DNA from: Daucus carota subsp. sativus
Taxonomy: Eukaryota > Streptophyta > Magnoliopsida > Apiales > Apiaceae
Reading direction: 5' to 3'
NCBI RefSeq assembly: GCF_001625215.2
Contig: NC_030387.2
Coordinates: 6,104,501-6,168,500, forward strand
Length of the DNA: 64,000 nt
Shown: piece after piece, positions 47,029-59,860 of the stretch
How positions within the stretch are numbered: the stretch's first letter is position 1
Layout of the letters: every line of letters starts with the position of its first letter
Position numbers and translations under genes: made by a program
The notes under the pieces: model-generated
Told to the model about the DNA's origin: nothing
Databases searched by the model: none
The model's input: only the letters and a program-made list of their open reading frames with translations

Positions 47029-50000
47029 ATGACAAAAAGGACACGCTCCCACCTGGGTCTTCCTCAGAACCCGGATAACCCTCAGACAGACCAGGACAAC
47101 CCGAACCAGGATCATGCCTCAGGACCCCTTTTCACCCATGTGAACCCGGACGAGAACCAAGCAATCAACCCCAATGATGCACGGGTCACGATCGAAGCAA
47201 ACCAGTACAAGTACACCGATGTCCCGGTCACCACCCTCCACCTGTCCCAGCTCACCAATGTAGAGTTGGCCGAAGCCATCCGGCAGTACCATGATCGTCG
47301 GGAAAGCAACCGCAGACTTGAGGACATCGGCGAATCCGAGGACTCCGGGAACAGCCGCCAATCCCGGGGTTCCGTCTTCGACCGGATCGGAGACAAAGCA
47401 AAGAAAAAGAAACAAAAAGAAAGTGAGGAAACCCGGCTAAAAATCTTGGCTGAAAGGAAAGAACAGATCCGAAAAGAGGAAGAGGAAAAACTTGAGCAAA
47501 AAATCGCCCTCCGGATCCAACTCGAAGAGGAGAAGTTGACAAAAGGGTCCCGGTCCAAGCGATACCGGAAGGAAACAACACCCGAACTCATCTCTGATGA
47601 CGAGGATGAAAGACCAGGGCAAACCAACCTCAGAGACATGATCAATGAGCTCAACAGGAAAATTGGGAATGATGCCGGACTCGAAATTGGAGGAACCCTG
47701 ACTCCGTTCAGCCACTCCTTGGAATCCATTCCTCGGCAAAAGGGCATGAAACACTACAACTTCGAATCCTTCAATGGACTAGGTGACCCGGAAGAACACC
47801 TGCACTATTTTGAACAGATAGCCCTGATCTACTACTACAATGATCTGACCAAGTGTCGTTTCTTCGCATCCACATTCAAGGGGGGGCCCAGAGATGGTTC
47901 AGCCGGATCCCCTCCCGGAGCATCGGGTCCTGGAAAGACTTCAGGGAAGCCTTCCTCAGAAGGTTCCGAGCAAACAAGACACATGAACTTCATATGTGTC
48001 ACCTGGAAACGGTTCGTCAGTATGACAATGAGGCACTCTCAGATTACATGAAACGTTTCCAGGAAGCAATCAACAAAATCTCCAACCTGGATGAGCGTGA
48101 GGCTTTAAGCATTTTCAGAAGAAACCTAGACCCGGAACAAAATGAGAGATATGTGGTCGAGTTAATCAACAAAGAACCCCAAAGCCTGGCGGCTGCCTAT
48201 GCCATGGCTGCAAAATTCATCAAAGAGACCGACGTACTCCAAGCCATGAGAATGACCAGACAGGGAAGCTCAAGAGGGAAACAGGTCGAGGATAGACCCA
48301 GAAAAGAATATCACCAGGACAAGAAATTCAAGCCAGATAGACAAACCAACTTCATCCAGCATTCAGGTTCTAAGAGAACCAGCCAACCAGGATCCGGGTC
48401 CAGAAGTGACCCCGGACCAAACAAAGCAACCAGAGAGCCAAAACCAGAACCCGATTGGACTCCGTTAAACAGATCCCGGGAGGATATACTCAAAGAAATC
48501 AGAGACAAACCCTTTTACTACCCACCAAAACCTATGCAGACTCCTCCAGAGAGCAGACCTGCTAACCGACATTGTGACTATCATGGCACCCACGGTCACA
48601 AAACGGAAAACTGCATATCCCTCAAATATTTCATTGAAGAGCAAATCAGCAAAGGCAACATGGGGCAATACATAGCCCGGAACACAGCAAACAAGGGAGA
48701 GGGTTCGGGGAAACAAAAGAACATTGTCAACGTAGTACTGGGCGGATCCTGTTCCCCTCCTCCCGGCCCGGACTCCTGTCAAGAAGTCATGTCCATCCAA
48801 GCCTTCCCTGAACAAGTCATTTCCTTCAGCAGCAAGGACTTCGAGGGTGTCACCCGGGGTCACGATCAGGCCCTGGTGGTAACCTTGGACATAGCCGAGA
48901 ATGAGGTCAGACGGATCCTAGTCGACAACGGCTCTTCAGCAAACATCTTGTTTAAACATACCATGGACCGAATGCAACTAGGGAACATCCGGATGAACGA
49001 CTACAGGGAGGACCCCTTATACGGATTCGGGAACAGCATTGTCCCGGTCCTAGGAACTCTTTACCTCCCGGTTCGTTTTGGAACAGCCCCAACCCAGGTC
49101 GTCCATATGATCAAAATCTGTGTTACAGACACTCCTTCCTCTTACAATGTGATCATTGGCCGCCCGGGTCTAAACAAAATCGAAGCCATCACTTCTGTCA
49201 CGCACCTGAAGTTCAAATTCCCAACTTCTTTCGGGGTAGGCGAAGTCAAAGGAGATTCGGAAACAGCCGGGGTGTGTTACAGCCAAGCCTTGGTTATGGC
49301 GGAGACCCATATGGACAACAAGAGAAATGCTACCGTCTTCCAAAAACAGAGAAGTAACAAAAAACATCGACCCTACCCAAGAACAAACCCTAAGGGTGAA
49401 GTCCAGGTCATCGACCTAGACCCGGGCAGTCATAGCCCGGGAGCAGCCAATCCTGGTCCTGGACAAAGCAACCGGAAAGCAACCATGAGCTCAGCTCAAG
49501 ATTTTGTGGAAAAGAACACTGACGCCCGGATCCAGCAAATGATCTCGGCACAAGAACTAACCAAGGTCGAAGCTGCGGTCGAGACCGAGTCGGTCCTGAT
49601 CGAAAAAGACAACCCGACAAGGAAAGTCAAAATTGGAAAAGGCCTGGATACCGTTTTTAAAGAAGAACTCATCCAACTACTTCGAAGCTACGCAGATGTT
49701 TTCGCCTGGAGCCCGGACGACATGCCCGGGTTGGATGAGTCACTAGCAATGCACAGCCTGGATGTGGACCCCAAGAAGAAACCGGTCAAACAAAAACGAA
49801 GAAATTTTGCACCGGAAAGGCAGAAGGCAATAGATGAGGAAGTCGGCAAATTAATGAAGGCAGATATCATCTGCGAGATCAAATACCCGGAGTGGCTAGC
49901 TAACGTAGTCATGGTAAAGAAAGCAAACGGGAAATGGAGGATGTGTGTTGACTACACGGATCTGAATGCAGCATGCCCCAAGGACCCTTATCCTCTACCA

Positions 50001-52814
50001 AGCATAGACCAGCTTATTGATGCCACGTCAGGACACCTGATGTTAAGCTTTATGGATGCGTTCTCCGGGTACAACCAAGTTAAGATGAACCCAGCAGACA
50101 TAGAAAAAACAGCCTTCATAACCCACAGGGCGGTCTATGCCTACAAACTAATGCCTTTCGGGTTAAGGAACGCCGGGTCTACATACCAGAAGGCAATGAA
50201 TGAAATTTTCAAAGACCAACTTGGAAGAAATTTGGAATGCTATGTCGACGACATCATCTCTAAGTCAACATCAGTCCCGGGTCACATTTCAGATCTCAGA
50301 GAATGTTTTGAAAACATGAGAAGGACTAAGCTAAAACTCAACCCGGACAAATGCACCTTTGGGGTAGAAGCTGGAAAATTTTTGGGCTTTATGGTAAGCA
50401 ACCGGGGTATCGAAACCAACCCGGAGAAGATTAAAGCAGTACAAGAGATGCAACCACCTCGGACTCAGAGAGAAGTCCAAAAGCTAGCAGGGTCCTTAGC
50501 AGCACTTCGAAGGTTTGTCTCCAAACTCGCTGAAAGATGTCTACCGTTCTTTGAATTGTTAAAAGGGGCAAAAAATCAGAAATTAGTAGAATGGAGCCCG
50601 GATTGCCAAAGAGCCCTTGATGAAATCAAAGCATATCTGTCCAAACCCCCAATCCTGACAAAATCCTTACCCGGAGAACCTCTCTACCTATACCTGTCTG
50701 CCGGTCCCTTGGCCGTCGGGGCAGCCTTGATCCGGGAGGAAGCCGGGCAACAGAAGCCTGTCTACTATGTCAGCCAAGTCCTCAAAGATGCGGAGACCAG
50801 ATACCCCAACTTAGAAAAATTTGCATTCGCACTGATCACCGCATCCAGGAAACTCAGACACTACTTTCAAGGAAGAGAGATCAGGATTGTCACAGACCAA
50901 CCGTTAAGGAAAATCATCCACAAGCCAGACATCTCCGGGAGGCTGGTGAACTGGGCAATCGAACTTAGCCAGTTCAGCCTAACATTCCTACCCCGGACAG
51001 CAATCAAAGTCCAGGTCCTGGCAGACTTCGTGGTGGAATGCAACTTCCCTGAAAACCAGACAACTCCCATGGAAACTGAACCAGAAGCCCCGGTACAATC
51101 TAACCCGGGGTCTTGGATGCTCCATGTCGACGGTTCCTCAACAACCGAAAGGTCAGGAGCCGGGCTAATCCTGAAGAGCCCGGATGGGTTCACCATCAAA
51201 ACAGCAATCTCCTTCGGTTTCGCAGCAACCAACAACCAAGCGGAATACGAAGCCCTTCTAGCAGGGTTAAAATTAGTCCGGACCCTGTCTATCCGAAATC
51301 TCACCATCTACAGTGATTCCCAGATCGTGGTCAGGCAGACCAATGGAGAATACCTTGCCAAAGACCCGATCTTGACCAAGTATCAAGCCTTGGTAAAAAG
51401 CTATCTCACTCTGATCCCCGGGTGCAAGATCTTGCAAGTCAACAGGGAAGAAAATGCTGAAGCGGACAACCTCTCCAGGTTAGTCCAAAATTCAGCAGAC
51501 CTGGATAGCTCAGTCTATTTCGAAGAATTGCACAAGCCAACAATAGAACATGAAGAAATTTTCGAAATCAACAACAACCCTACCTGGATGACTCCCCTGA
51601 TCAACTACATAGAGAAGGGAGAGTTACCCGAAGACAAGGGGAAAGCACAACGGCTGAAAGCTAAGGCGGCCAATTTTTTTGTCGAAGAAGGAACACTCTT
51701 TCGCCGGACCTACTCATCCCCAATCCTGAAATGCATAGGTCCGGAGGAGGCCGAATACTGTCTAAGAGAAGTTCACGAAGGGATCTGTGGAGATCACATG
51801 TCGGCAAAAGGCCTGGCATATAAAATCATCCGGCAAGGCTACTACTGGCCAACTATACACCAAGACGCTATGGAATTTGTGAAAAGATGCAAGAACTGTC
51901 AGCTGTTCAGCAACGTGCCCCGGGTGAGCCCTGTCCTACCTTCCTCAGTTTTATCCCCGATCCCCTTTGCTGTATGGGGAATAGACATCATGGGACCCTT
52001 TCCCCGGGCTAAAGGAGACCTCAGATACTTGCTTGTCTCCATTGATTATATGACCAAGTGGGTTGAAGCCAAGGCAATGCGGACGATCAATCAGCAAGAT
52101 GTCATCCGGTTCATGGACAACATCCGGATGAGATTCGGGCTACCAAGAGTCCTGGTCTCAGATAATGGACCCCAGTTCATAGGGTCGGACTTTGAAAGCT
52201 ACCTGGCTGAAAGAGGCATCAAGCACAAGAAGTCCTCAGTCGCCTATCCTCAAGGAAATGGCCAGGTAGAGGTCACCAACCGGTACCTCCTGAGAGGAAT
52301 TGAAAAAAGGCTAGAAGAAAGCAAGAGCAAGTGGCCAGAAGAACTACCTCATGTCCTCTGGTCATACCGAACTAGTCCTCGGACAAGCACCGGAGAAACC
52401 CCCTTCAAATTGGCCTATGGAACGGAGGCAATGCTCCCAATCGAAGTCGGGTCACCTTCACACAGAGCGATCAACTTTGATGAAATTGCAAATGAAGAAG
52501 GACTCCGGGTCAACCTGGACTTGGTAGATGAGGTCCGAGACCAGGCAATCGCAAGAATGGAAAAGTACAAAGAGAAGACCCGGGATCATTTCAGCAAAAA
52601 ATCCCGGGTTAGGAATTTTCAAACAGGAGACCTGGTCCTACGAGACACCGAAGCCTCTGATCCAACCAACACTGGCAAGCTGATGCCTAAGTGGGAAGGC
52701 CCTTACAAAGTCAAAGAAGTCCTAAGGCCGGGCACCTACAAATTGGAGCATATGGACGGGTCAGAAGTATCCAACACCTGGCATGGTCTTAGGTTGAGGA
52801 AGTTCTATCAGTAA
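47029..52814 (+). CDS. gag-pol coding region of the Gypsy element
   Basis: Long plus-strand coding region. Domains in order: a basic, charged gag region with a central gag domain; a CCHC-like segment (CDYHGTHGHKTENC near 48570-48615); aspartic protease with DNGSSAN near 48925; reverse transcriptase from about 49860 with YVDD near 50240; RNase H near 50650-51030; a second RNase H-like domain near 51110-51480 (HVDGSSTTERSGAG), the extra domain known from Tat-lineage elements; integrase with a zinc-binding HHCC start near 51770 and the catalytic core (GIDIMGPFPRAKGD, VSDNGPQF) near 51970-52450; and an integrase tail to the end. The product would act in particle assembly, reverse transcription and integration. 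Domain content is complete for the family. Confidence 0.92.
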
Positions 52815-52929
52815 AATCAACGAGAAGGAAGGATCCTAGAAGACAGCCATATATCCCTAAAAAGCAATCATGTACTTTTGATCATTATCAAAGCTGTGTA
52901 ATCGTCTGAATATCAATGAAGTCTTTTGC

Positions 52930-53755
52930 TACTAATGAATCTATATTGTTATTTACTTAGAAAATTTCTAAGGCAACCAAAAACATATTAAAGCAATCAC
53001 CCCGGGAAAGATCTACCCGGGTCCATCCATTTCATTTACTTGGAAAAAATTCTAAGTCCAACATATTAAAGCAATCAACCCGGGTAAGCATTGCCCGGGC
53101 CCATCTATTTTATTTACTTAGAAAAATTTTCTAAGTGCAAACACATATAAAGCAATCAACCCGGGTAAGCATTGCCCGGGCCCATCTATTTTATTTACTT
53201 GGAAAAATTTCTAAGTGCAAACATGTATAAAGCAAACCAACCCGGGTAAACATTGCCCGGGTCCACCTATCTTATTTGCTTGGAAAAATTTCTAAGTACA
53301 AACATGTATAAAGCAATCAACCCGGGTAAGCATTGCCCGGGCCCATCTATTTTATTTCCTTAGAAAAATTTCTGAGTGCAAACATGTATAAAGCAATCCA
53401 ACCCGGGTAAGCATTGCCCGGGCCCATCTATTTTATTTTTTTAGACCCGGGTAATCATTGCCCGGGTCCATCTATTTTATTTACTTAGAAAAATATTCCA
53501 AGTGCAAACACATATAAAGCAATCAACCCGGGTCAGCATTGCCCGGGCCCAACTATTTTATTTACTTAGAAAAATATTCTAAGTGCAAACACATATAAAG
53601 CAATCAACCCGGGTAAGCATTGCCCGGGTCCATCTATTTTATTTACTTCGAAAAATTTCTAAGTGCAAACACATATAAAGCAATCAACCCGGGTAAGCAT
53701 TGCCCGGGCCCATCTATCTTATTTACTTAGAAAAATATTCTAAGTGCAAAATTAT
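52930..53755 (+). repeat. Tandem array with CCCGGG hairpins downstream of pol
   Basis: About ten units of roughly 80 bases (one shortened to about 42). The unit core is acccgggtaagcattgcccg, able to fold as a hairpin, followed by catctattttatttactt and aaatttctaagtgcaaac. Tandem arrays at this place are common in Tat-lineage elements. Confidence 0.88.
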
Positions 53756-53967
53756 TCTCAAGCAGTCAACCTGGGCAAGAAATACGCTAAGCAAACAAAA
53801 ACAATCGCGAATAAAAGATACAAGGAGATATCTGACGAAAGGCAACAAAAATATCCATAAACCCGGATCTACATAGACCCCGGGCAAACATCTAAATCCA
53901 AGAACAAGCAAGTTTAGAATTACAGAAGATTGTTTCTCAAGTGATCAAAAGACTAAGGATAAAACAA

Positions 53968-55187
53968 CTAAGTAGCAGGGGGAAGGTTATTTGTCTGGAG
54001 AGCCGCATCAACGGGAGCAACCGGGTTAGCTGGAGCGATGAAGCTCGGAGAAGGACCCTCAAAGGGCTCGGGTTCACCCTTGCCGGCAGAAGCATCATCC
54101 CTAGCCTGGATATAAAGATTGATGAAGCTGTTCAAATCGGCCACCGGGTCCGTTTTAATGTGCCTCTCGGCAACATTCCAGCATCGGACAACCTCCGCAG
54201 CGGCAGCATTGGCCAGGGCACCCTTATACTCTTCAGACTCCTTGAAATCAGCAATCACAACTTCTGGTTCCTTTCGGTCCTCGAGTTGTTTCTTCAGCTT
54301 CCCCACATCCTCCTCGAGTCCGGCCACCCTCTTCTCAGAATCACCCGCCCGGGTCTCAGCCTCCTCCAGTTTCCGCTTCCACTCAGCTTCCAGTCGGGTT
54401 TCGGCCTCCTTCACCCGCTTCTCCAACTCGGACTCCAACTTCTCCTTAGCCGACCTCTCCAGGGCCAAGTCCGACTCAGCTTTCCGGGCTCTCGTCCCAA
54501 AAGTCTCAGCAGTGTCCCTTTCCGACTTTATCAAGTTGAAAGCAATGGTATTAAACCCGGCTAGACGAGACCCCAGCTGCAAACACCGGATTCACAGGAT
54601 CAGAAACATACATAAGAAAGAGCATACAAAAGACAACACAAAAGTGAAGACATACTCACCTGACCCCAAAGACTCCCTAGTTCCTTGAAAGTGCTCACCA
54701 TCCCGGAATCATCCATCCTAACCCAGTCTTCCTCGGTCGGAATCTCCGACATTATCTTAATTATTTCCCGGGCAGAGTACTTCCCGGCACCAAGGGGAAC
54801 CCGGGAACCTTCCCCGTCATCATCTTCATCATCAGAATCCGAGTCAGAATCCAGCAAAACCCCTTTTCCCCGGCCAACTTTGGGAACTTTAGCAGGGGCC
54901 TTCTGCGCCGAGACCTGTTTCCTCTTCCTCCCCCGGGTCACCAACTCTTGGCTACCGGCTTCCACCACCTCCTCAGTCCCTCCCAAAGCAACTTTCTCCA
55001 TTGCAGCGCTTGATTCACCGCCGGTTGCCTCTTGCCTAGAGGACCCGGATTCATCATTCTTCCCAGCTCCGGTCTTAGGCTTAGGAGTAGGCTTGGGGAT
55101 CGAATGAATTCCCCCCAGGTTCCTCAAAGCAGCAGCAAAATGTTCGTTAGCCATACTCTTCCACAGATTTTTATCAAAATATGGCAA
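53968..55187 (-). CDS. Antisense accessory region of the Gypsy element, coiled-coil and acidic parts
   Basis: Minus-strand open frames at 55187-54600 and 54582-53968. The first is rich in Lys, Ser and acidic runs (DSDSDSDDEDDDGEGS). The second contains a long Glu/Lys/Arg coiled coil (EKLESELEKRVKEAETRLEA) and then a mixed tail. Such frames on the strand opposite to gag-pol are known from Retand and related Tat elements, where the transcript is thought to be spliced. Function is unknown. Confidence 0.7.
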
Positions 55188-55571
55188 ACCTGCAGACAGA
55201 CAATGACCGGGTTAGAAAGCATAGCAGATAAGGTAACACATATACATAAGCAACAGACAACCTGAGTTACTTAACAGTTCCGAAAAGCGAAAAAGGGCAA
55301 GAAAAATACAAGTACACAAAGCATATGAAGACGACCCGAGTAAGAGGATTACCCGAGCTACTTAACAATCCTAGGAAACAAAAGAAGAAAACAAGTATGG
55401 AGGGACTCTAACTAAACAGTCTGGATTGTACTTACATCCCCATTCGTGCAATTTATCAAATTGCATGAAAGTATCCCGGGTCAACTGCTGCCCGAGACAC
55501 CCACAGAACTCCCTAAGCTGATCCCGGAACTTCCCGGATGCACCCGGGGCGTCGGAATTAGTCCTGACTAA

Positions 55572-56495
55572 TTAATCATCCGTAACAAGATATGGCATAT
55601 AGTGGATATCCAAACCTTTCAACATTAACACTTCACGATTCCAATTCTTCAAAGAAGACTGGTGCATCACCGGTTTCAGGAACCCGGGTCCAAAACCGCA
55701 TTCTTTAGACCGGAAACGAAGCTCATACAGTGGTTTCTCCCCGGACTTCTTGAACTGGAAGAGAATGTGGAAAAGTTTGAACGTAGGTTGATACCCCATC
55801 TTGTTACAAGCACACAAAAACCAGGTCATCAACTTAATGGCGTTCGGAGTGATCTGCATCGGGGAACATTTATACTCGTACTTACAGAGGTGCCTGAAAA
55901 ATAAGTGCCACCTCGGGTTCCACCCGGACCTCAAATGCTCCATCCACACCGGGATGAATCCATCGGCGGGACGGTGGAAAATCTTCTCCCCGGGCTCAGG
56001 GAACCTCCACTCAACCGCGTCCGGGAGCTGGAAGGCAACCCGGATCAACCGATCCTGAGCTTCCCACGGCAACTCCCTAAAGGAACTCTTCACGGCATAA
56101 GGAGGCCGGGAAACAGCATACTCCTTAAACCGCTCGTCAAACTCCTCCTTTTTATAAGGGCCTAGAGGACCATCCGGGTGCTTAAACTTGTAAAAAGAAG
56201 CTATGCCCCGGTAGAATTCCCTCTCATCGGCCAGTGGCGCTTTGGCAATAAAATAAGACTTTGTGTCCATCCACATACCCTCCGGGGTCATGATCACTTG
56301 CTTCCCCTCGGCCTTGGCCACCTTTTGAAACTCCGACACGACCCTGGATGCAGCTATCTCCCTCTCGGCCATCTTTTCACGAGCACGATCTGCTAGTGAT
56401 TGACGCTCGTCCGTGTCACTATCACTTGAATACTGTCCGGGCACACCGGAAAAGGCAATAATATCTCTCTTGGCCCTCTTATGGATCCGGACCAT
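55572..56495 (-). CDS. Antisense accessory frame of the Gypsy element, plant gypsy-type transposon domain
   Basis: Minus-strand open frame of 307 residues. Segments such as GFIPVWMEHLRSGWNPRWHL, FFRHLCKYEYKCSPMQITPN and MTWFLCACNKMGYQPTFKLF fit the 'putative gypsy type transposon' domain (Pfam PF04195) that is frequent in plant genome annotations and often mistaken for a host gene. It lies upstream, on the same strand, of the coiled-coil frames and is probably the start of the same antisense transcript. Its role in the element is unknown. Confidence 0.75.
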   Translation of the reverse strand: MVRIHKRAKRDIIAFSGVPGQYSSDSDTDERQSLADRAREKMAEREIAASRVVSEFQKVAKAEGKQVIMTPEGMWMDTKSYFIAKAPLADEREFYRGIASFYKFKHPDGPLGPYKKEEFDERFKEYAVSRPPYAVKSSFRELPWEAQDRLIRVAFQLPDAVEWRFPEPGEKIFHRPADGFIPVWMEHLRSGWNPRWHLFFRHLCKYEYKCSPMQITPNAIKLMTWFLCACNKMGYQPTFKLFHILFQFKKSGEKPLYELRFRSKECGFGPGFLKPVMHQSSLKNWNREVLMLKGLDIHYMPYLVTDD

Positions 56496-57987
56496 AGACC
56501 TAAAGGAAAACGAGAGCCCGGGTCAGTTCAAAATTCAACCAATTTTATTACAAATTTTATATAGGTCCGGATCCTGCCTAAGTCTACGTGAAAAGCAACA
56601 AGTCAAAGAACTACTAGAATACAACCACAGCCACCCGGACTCACCAAGAGAACCTACCCGGGTCCCGTTCTCATATCTACAAGGAGAGAAGACTCCTAGT
56701 CACTGAAACGCTACCCGAGTCCCGAGCCTACAACCGCACTATCATGGAAAAGTTTACAAGTACCAAGAAACAACAAGACCTCTACCCGGGTACTCCCCCC
56801 CATCCACATAAAAACCTTCATGCCACCTACCCAACCCGGGCAAGAAATCCCTACCCGGGTTCAGTCAAAACCCCAAGAATCCCAACAGCCGCAAACAGTT
56901 TCTAAATCATTTCAAACCAAAATCATAGATCAAACTTCAAACCCTAACCGCTATACACATATACATACATATATCCCGCCAAGAACACAAAACCAAAATC
57001 CAGAAGCTAAGAACTCCAAAAACCAAGCCCAAGTTCACAGCAACACCCAAACTCGAACCACAAAACCCAAGAGACACCATAAAACCCCAAAATCAAACCA
57101 CCCACCAAGCGTGTGATCTAATCTACCGAAAAAAACGAAACACCAAAACGAAGAATGCAAAGAAGCACGGCAAGTGTAAGCACGAAATCAACGAAGTACG
57201 GACGAAGAAAACACGAGAGTACATACAACAGCTCCGAAATGCAAAAAAAAGTAGAGAAGGGAAAAGAGAGCGGAAAGGGGACTTACCGTGATAACCAGCG
57301 ACGGAGCAAAAACTGCGATGACAATGATCTCTGAAACTCCAGCGAAGCTCTTCGAAAAACAAACACACGAATGGTGGCAAAAGCACAAAGAAGAACTATG
57401 AAGAAAAAGAAAGGGAACTCAAAGTAAAAATGAAAAAAAGAAGAGTAAGGGGTTAGACCCCTATATATAGCAGTCACTTCACTATCCACGTGGCACCCCT
57501 CTATTGGACGAGCAACAGTTATTACAACAGTAATTATTATCGCCCCTCAAAAGGCGCGATAACACGATTTTCGAAAAGGGACAACTGTGAAGTCCCTTCG
57601 AATTACAAAGGACTCCAAACGGTTCAAATGCTGCGGACCCGGGCACCTCTTGTCTAATCGGACCCGGGCAGGAAAGCAAAAGCGAAACAACCTCACTTCT
57701 CACCCGGACTCACTCGGGCAGGAAAGTAAAAGCAAACAATACCACATCTCACCACCCTTACCCGGGTAGGGCCGCAGAAATCAACCAACCTCTTACCTGA
57801 TCCTACTCGGGCAGATGAGCAATAGCAAACAATCTCACCCCTACCCAAAGAGTTACCCGAGCAGGGGGGCAGAAGTGAAAGACCCAAACCCCTACCCGGG
57901 TCGCCCTGGACTGGGAAAGACGAAAATTTTCACTTGATATCCGGATCAAACGGAATACTATACTCCCTCACATAGAAAATCTATATA
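56496..57987. other. Non-coding 3' part of the Gypsy element, putative antisense promoter region
   Basis: Lies between the start of the antisense frames and the polypurine tract. It contains CCCGGG-rich stretches and, on the minus strand, a CT-rich run near 57365-57440 followed (57283-57300) by sequence that could be leader for the antisense transcript. A TATA-like ctatatatag lies near 57461-57470. Open frames here look random. Confidence 0.45.
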
Positions 57988-58004
57988 AGGGAGTGGGGGG
58001 CAAA
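57988..58004 (+). other. Polypurine tract of the Gypsy element
   Basis: agggagtggggggcaaa directly before the 3' LTR, the usual primer site for plus-strand synthesis. Confidence 0.85.
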
Positions 58005-58695
58005 TGATAGGGTATAACCCGGCTAAGCAACACCCGGGTCCTTTAGAGGAGCCCCACCCCGGGTAGCCACCAACACCACAGGGCATCCCCAGCCTTGACA
58101 GGTGATACAACCCGGATATGATTGCTTACTCGGGTACATGAAACTTACTACTCACCCGGATACACATGTACCAGCCGACACCTGCTGCACAAAGCACAGA
58201 CTGACACAATAAAGACAAACATAACGGTCAACTACTGGCGATAGGGACAAGCCAGGGAACATTCCAAAATACTACTTCTACGCTGACACCTGGACACGTG
58301 TAGGGGACCAAACCCCAACACGTGTAGGACCAGGATCCAGGTACGCACCCTTGAACCCTAATCCTTGGCCTATAAATAGACCAATGATCAAGAGTTTAAG
58401 GGTTAACTCTCTCTTCACACTCATTTTACTCACACACTTGCACTCAGCACATATTCAAACACTCCAAGCCACCAACCACCAGCAACCACCACACACCACC
58501 TTCACCCACCACATATAGATAACACACTTTCTCTAATCTTTATCCTTCCGAAACCTACGCTTACTCTCACGCCGGAGGCGCCGCGGGGTCAAAACCCCCC
58601 TCCGGTGTTGTTTTGTAGGCTCCCATCCAGCAGCTACACCGCGGAATCACCAGCCACGGCGGAGGAAGGACCGGGATCGGAGATTGGCGTTATCA
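58005..58695 (+). repeat. 3' LTR of the Gypsy element
   Basis: 691 bp, about four differences to the 5' LTR, followed by the target duplication gggct (58696-58700). Confidence 0.93.
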
Positions 58696-58700
58696 GGGCT

Positions 58701-58878
58701 GGTGATTTTGATGCTGATATGTTGTGTTAAACGTTGCTGTTGTGGTGGAGGAAGAGCTGTGAGGATGATGAAGGCTCCTGGAAGGAACATTAGAATGCCA
58801 AGAAATGTGTTTGAGAGGAACCCGGCAGGTTATTTTCAGAATCTGCGTTCCGGGAACTCTGTTGGTAATCTTTGCTAG
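58701..58878 (+). pseudogene. 3' part of the split small membrane-protein gene
   Basis: It resumes the frame left at 45893: LVILMLICCVKRCCCGGGRA, then VRMMKAPGRNIRMPRNVFER and NPAGYFQNLRSG, ending at TAG. This is the second half of the membrane helix, a juxtamembrane cysteine cluster and the conserved KAPGR-RMPR-FE-NP--YF tail shared with the copy at 60850-61140. It has no start of its own. The 3' LTR promoter could transcribe it, but only an internal Met would be available. Confidence 0.85.
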
Positions 58879-59820
58879 GTTATGGATCTGAGGATGAATC
58901 TTTTGTGTTGGTGTTCTTTCTTGTTTGAATAAATGTTGTGTTTCTAAATCATCTTTGTAAGATATATGATATGAACCAATGGTTGCTCAATTACTGGTTT
59001 CAACGTAAACCGTCTCTCTGCTCTTTTGGCTTTAGTTCGGAGTAGAATTTCTTGTATACTCTTGCTTAGATTTTATTGTTTTGAGCTAATTGTACATACA
59101 AAGTTCAGAAACAAAGTCCTTAATGTCAATTTAGTACACTCTCAATTCCGAAGGACCAAAACACATGAAAAAAGGAAAGTCAGAAAATCAAATCACCGAT
59201 CAAAATAAGAACTCCCTTCGGAAAATATAAAACCTAATGTTGTTGCTGTGGAGGAAGAGCTGCGAGGATGATGTTCTTTCTTAGAATGCCAAGAAATCTG
59301 TTTAGGAACCCTCTAAGCACTAGGCTACTTTCGGAATGTGGGTTCTGGGAATTCTGTTGATAATCTTTACTAAGTTATGAATAAGATGGAGTTTTTTTGT
59401 GACAGATAAAACTTTATGTTCAGATCACTGGTAATTATTAAGACCTCCACTTTCCAGTGTTCTATAATTCTCTTGTTCTTAATCATAAGGCTTAAAATTG
59501 GCCGGATTAAACCATCCTTTTTAGAAGCTTTCATCACTGCAACTAAAGGGTTCATAGCATAAACAAGTCAAATTACTCCTAAGCTATTTGAGTTCAGCTC
59601 ATAAAATATTCGATTCGGTAGCTTGAGCTATTTGAATACTTTATCAAGCAAAACTCGAGTTTCATATTACTCTGTGATCAAGCCTTTATTTTTCTCGTAA
59701 TCTTATATACAGGGCCTCCCTCATTGTATATCCATTCCAATTTTATAAAAGTCAAATGACCGATTTTTGACTAAAATTTAAAAAATATTCATTTATTATT
59801 TTAATAATCAGAAAGTTAAG

Positions 59821-59860
<40 letters not shown>

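Larger units (their letters stand above)
45894..58695 (+). mobile_element. Ty3/Gypsy LTR retrotransposon, Tat lineage (Retand-like), young
   Basis: 12.8-kb element with 691-bp LTRs at both ends, TGATAG...TATCA termini and the target duplication gggct on both sides (45889-45893 and 58696-58700). The LTRs differ at about four positions by eye (about 0.6 percent), suggesting an age of the order of a few hundred thousand years at common plant rates. Order of parts: LTR, primer-binding region, gag-pol on the plus strand, tandem-repeat array, accessory frames on the minus strand, polypurine tract, LTR. Gag-pol plus antisense frames before the 3' LTR and a tandem array after pol are typical of the Tat lineage (Retand, Ogre and kin). 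It looks whole or nearly so, with at most about one break. It sits inside a host gene. Confidence 0.93.

Noticed and set aside
47112-47754. Minus-strand frames opposite gag, up to 211 residues
   Set aside because: Low-complexity Ser/Phe-rich translations of the complement of the charged gag region.
52930-53755. Regularly spaced repeats resembling a CRISPR array
   Set aside because: This is a plant nuclear retroelement; the units are about 80 bases long throughout, without unique spacers, and belong to the 3' region of the Gypsy element.
55572-56495. 307-residue minus-strand frame as a host gene
   Set aside because: It lies between the LTRs of a Gypsy element, carries a PF04195-like domain and fits the known antisense frames of Tat-lineage elements.
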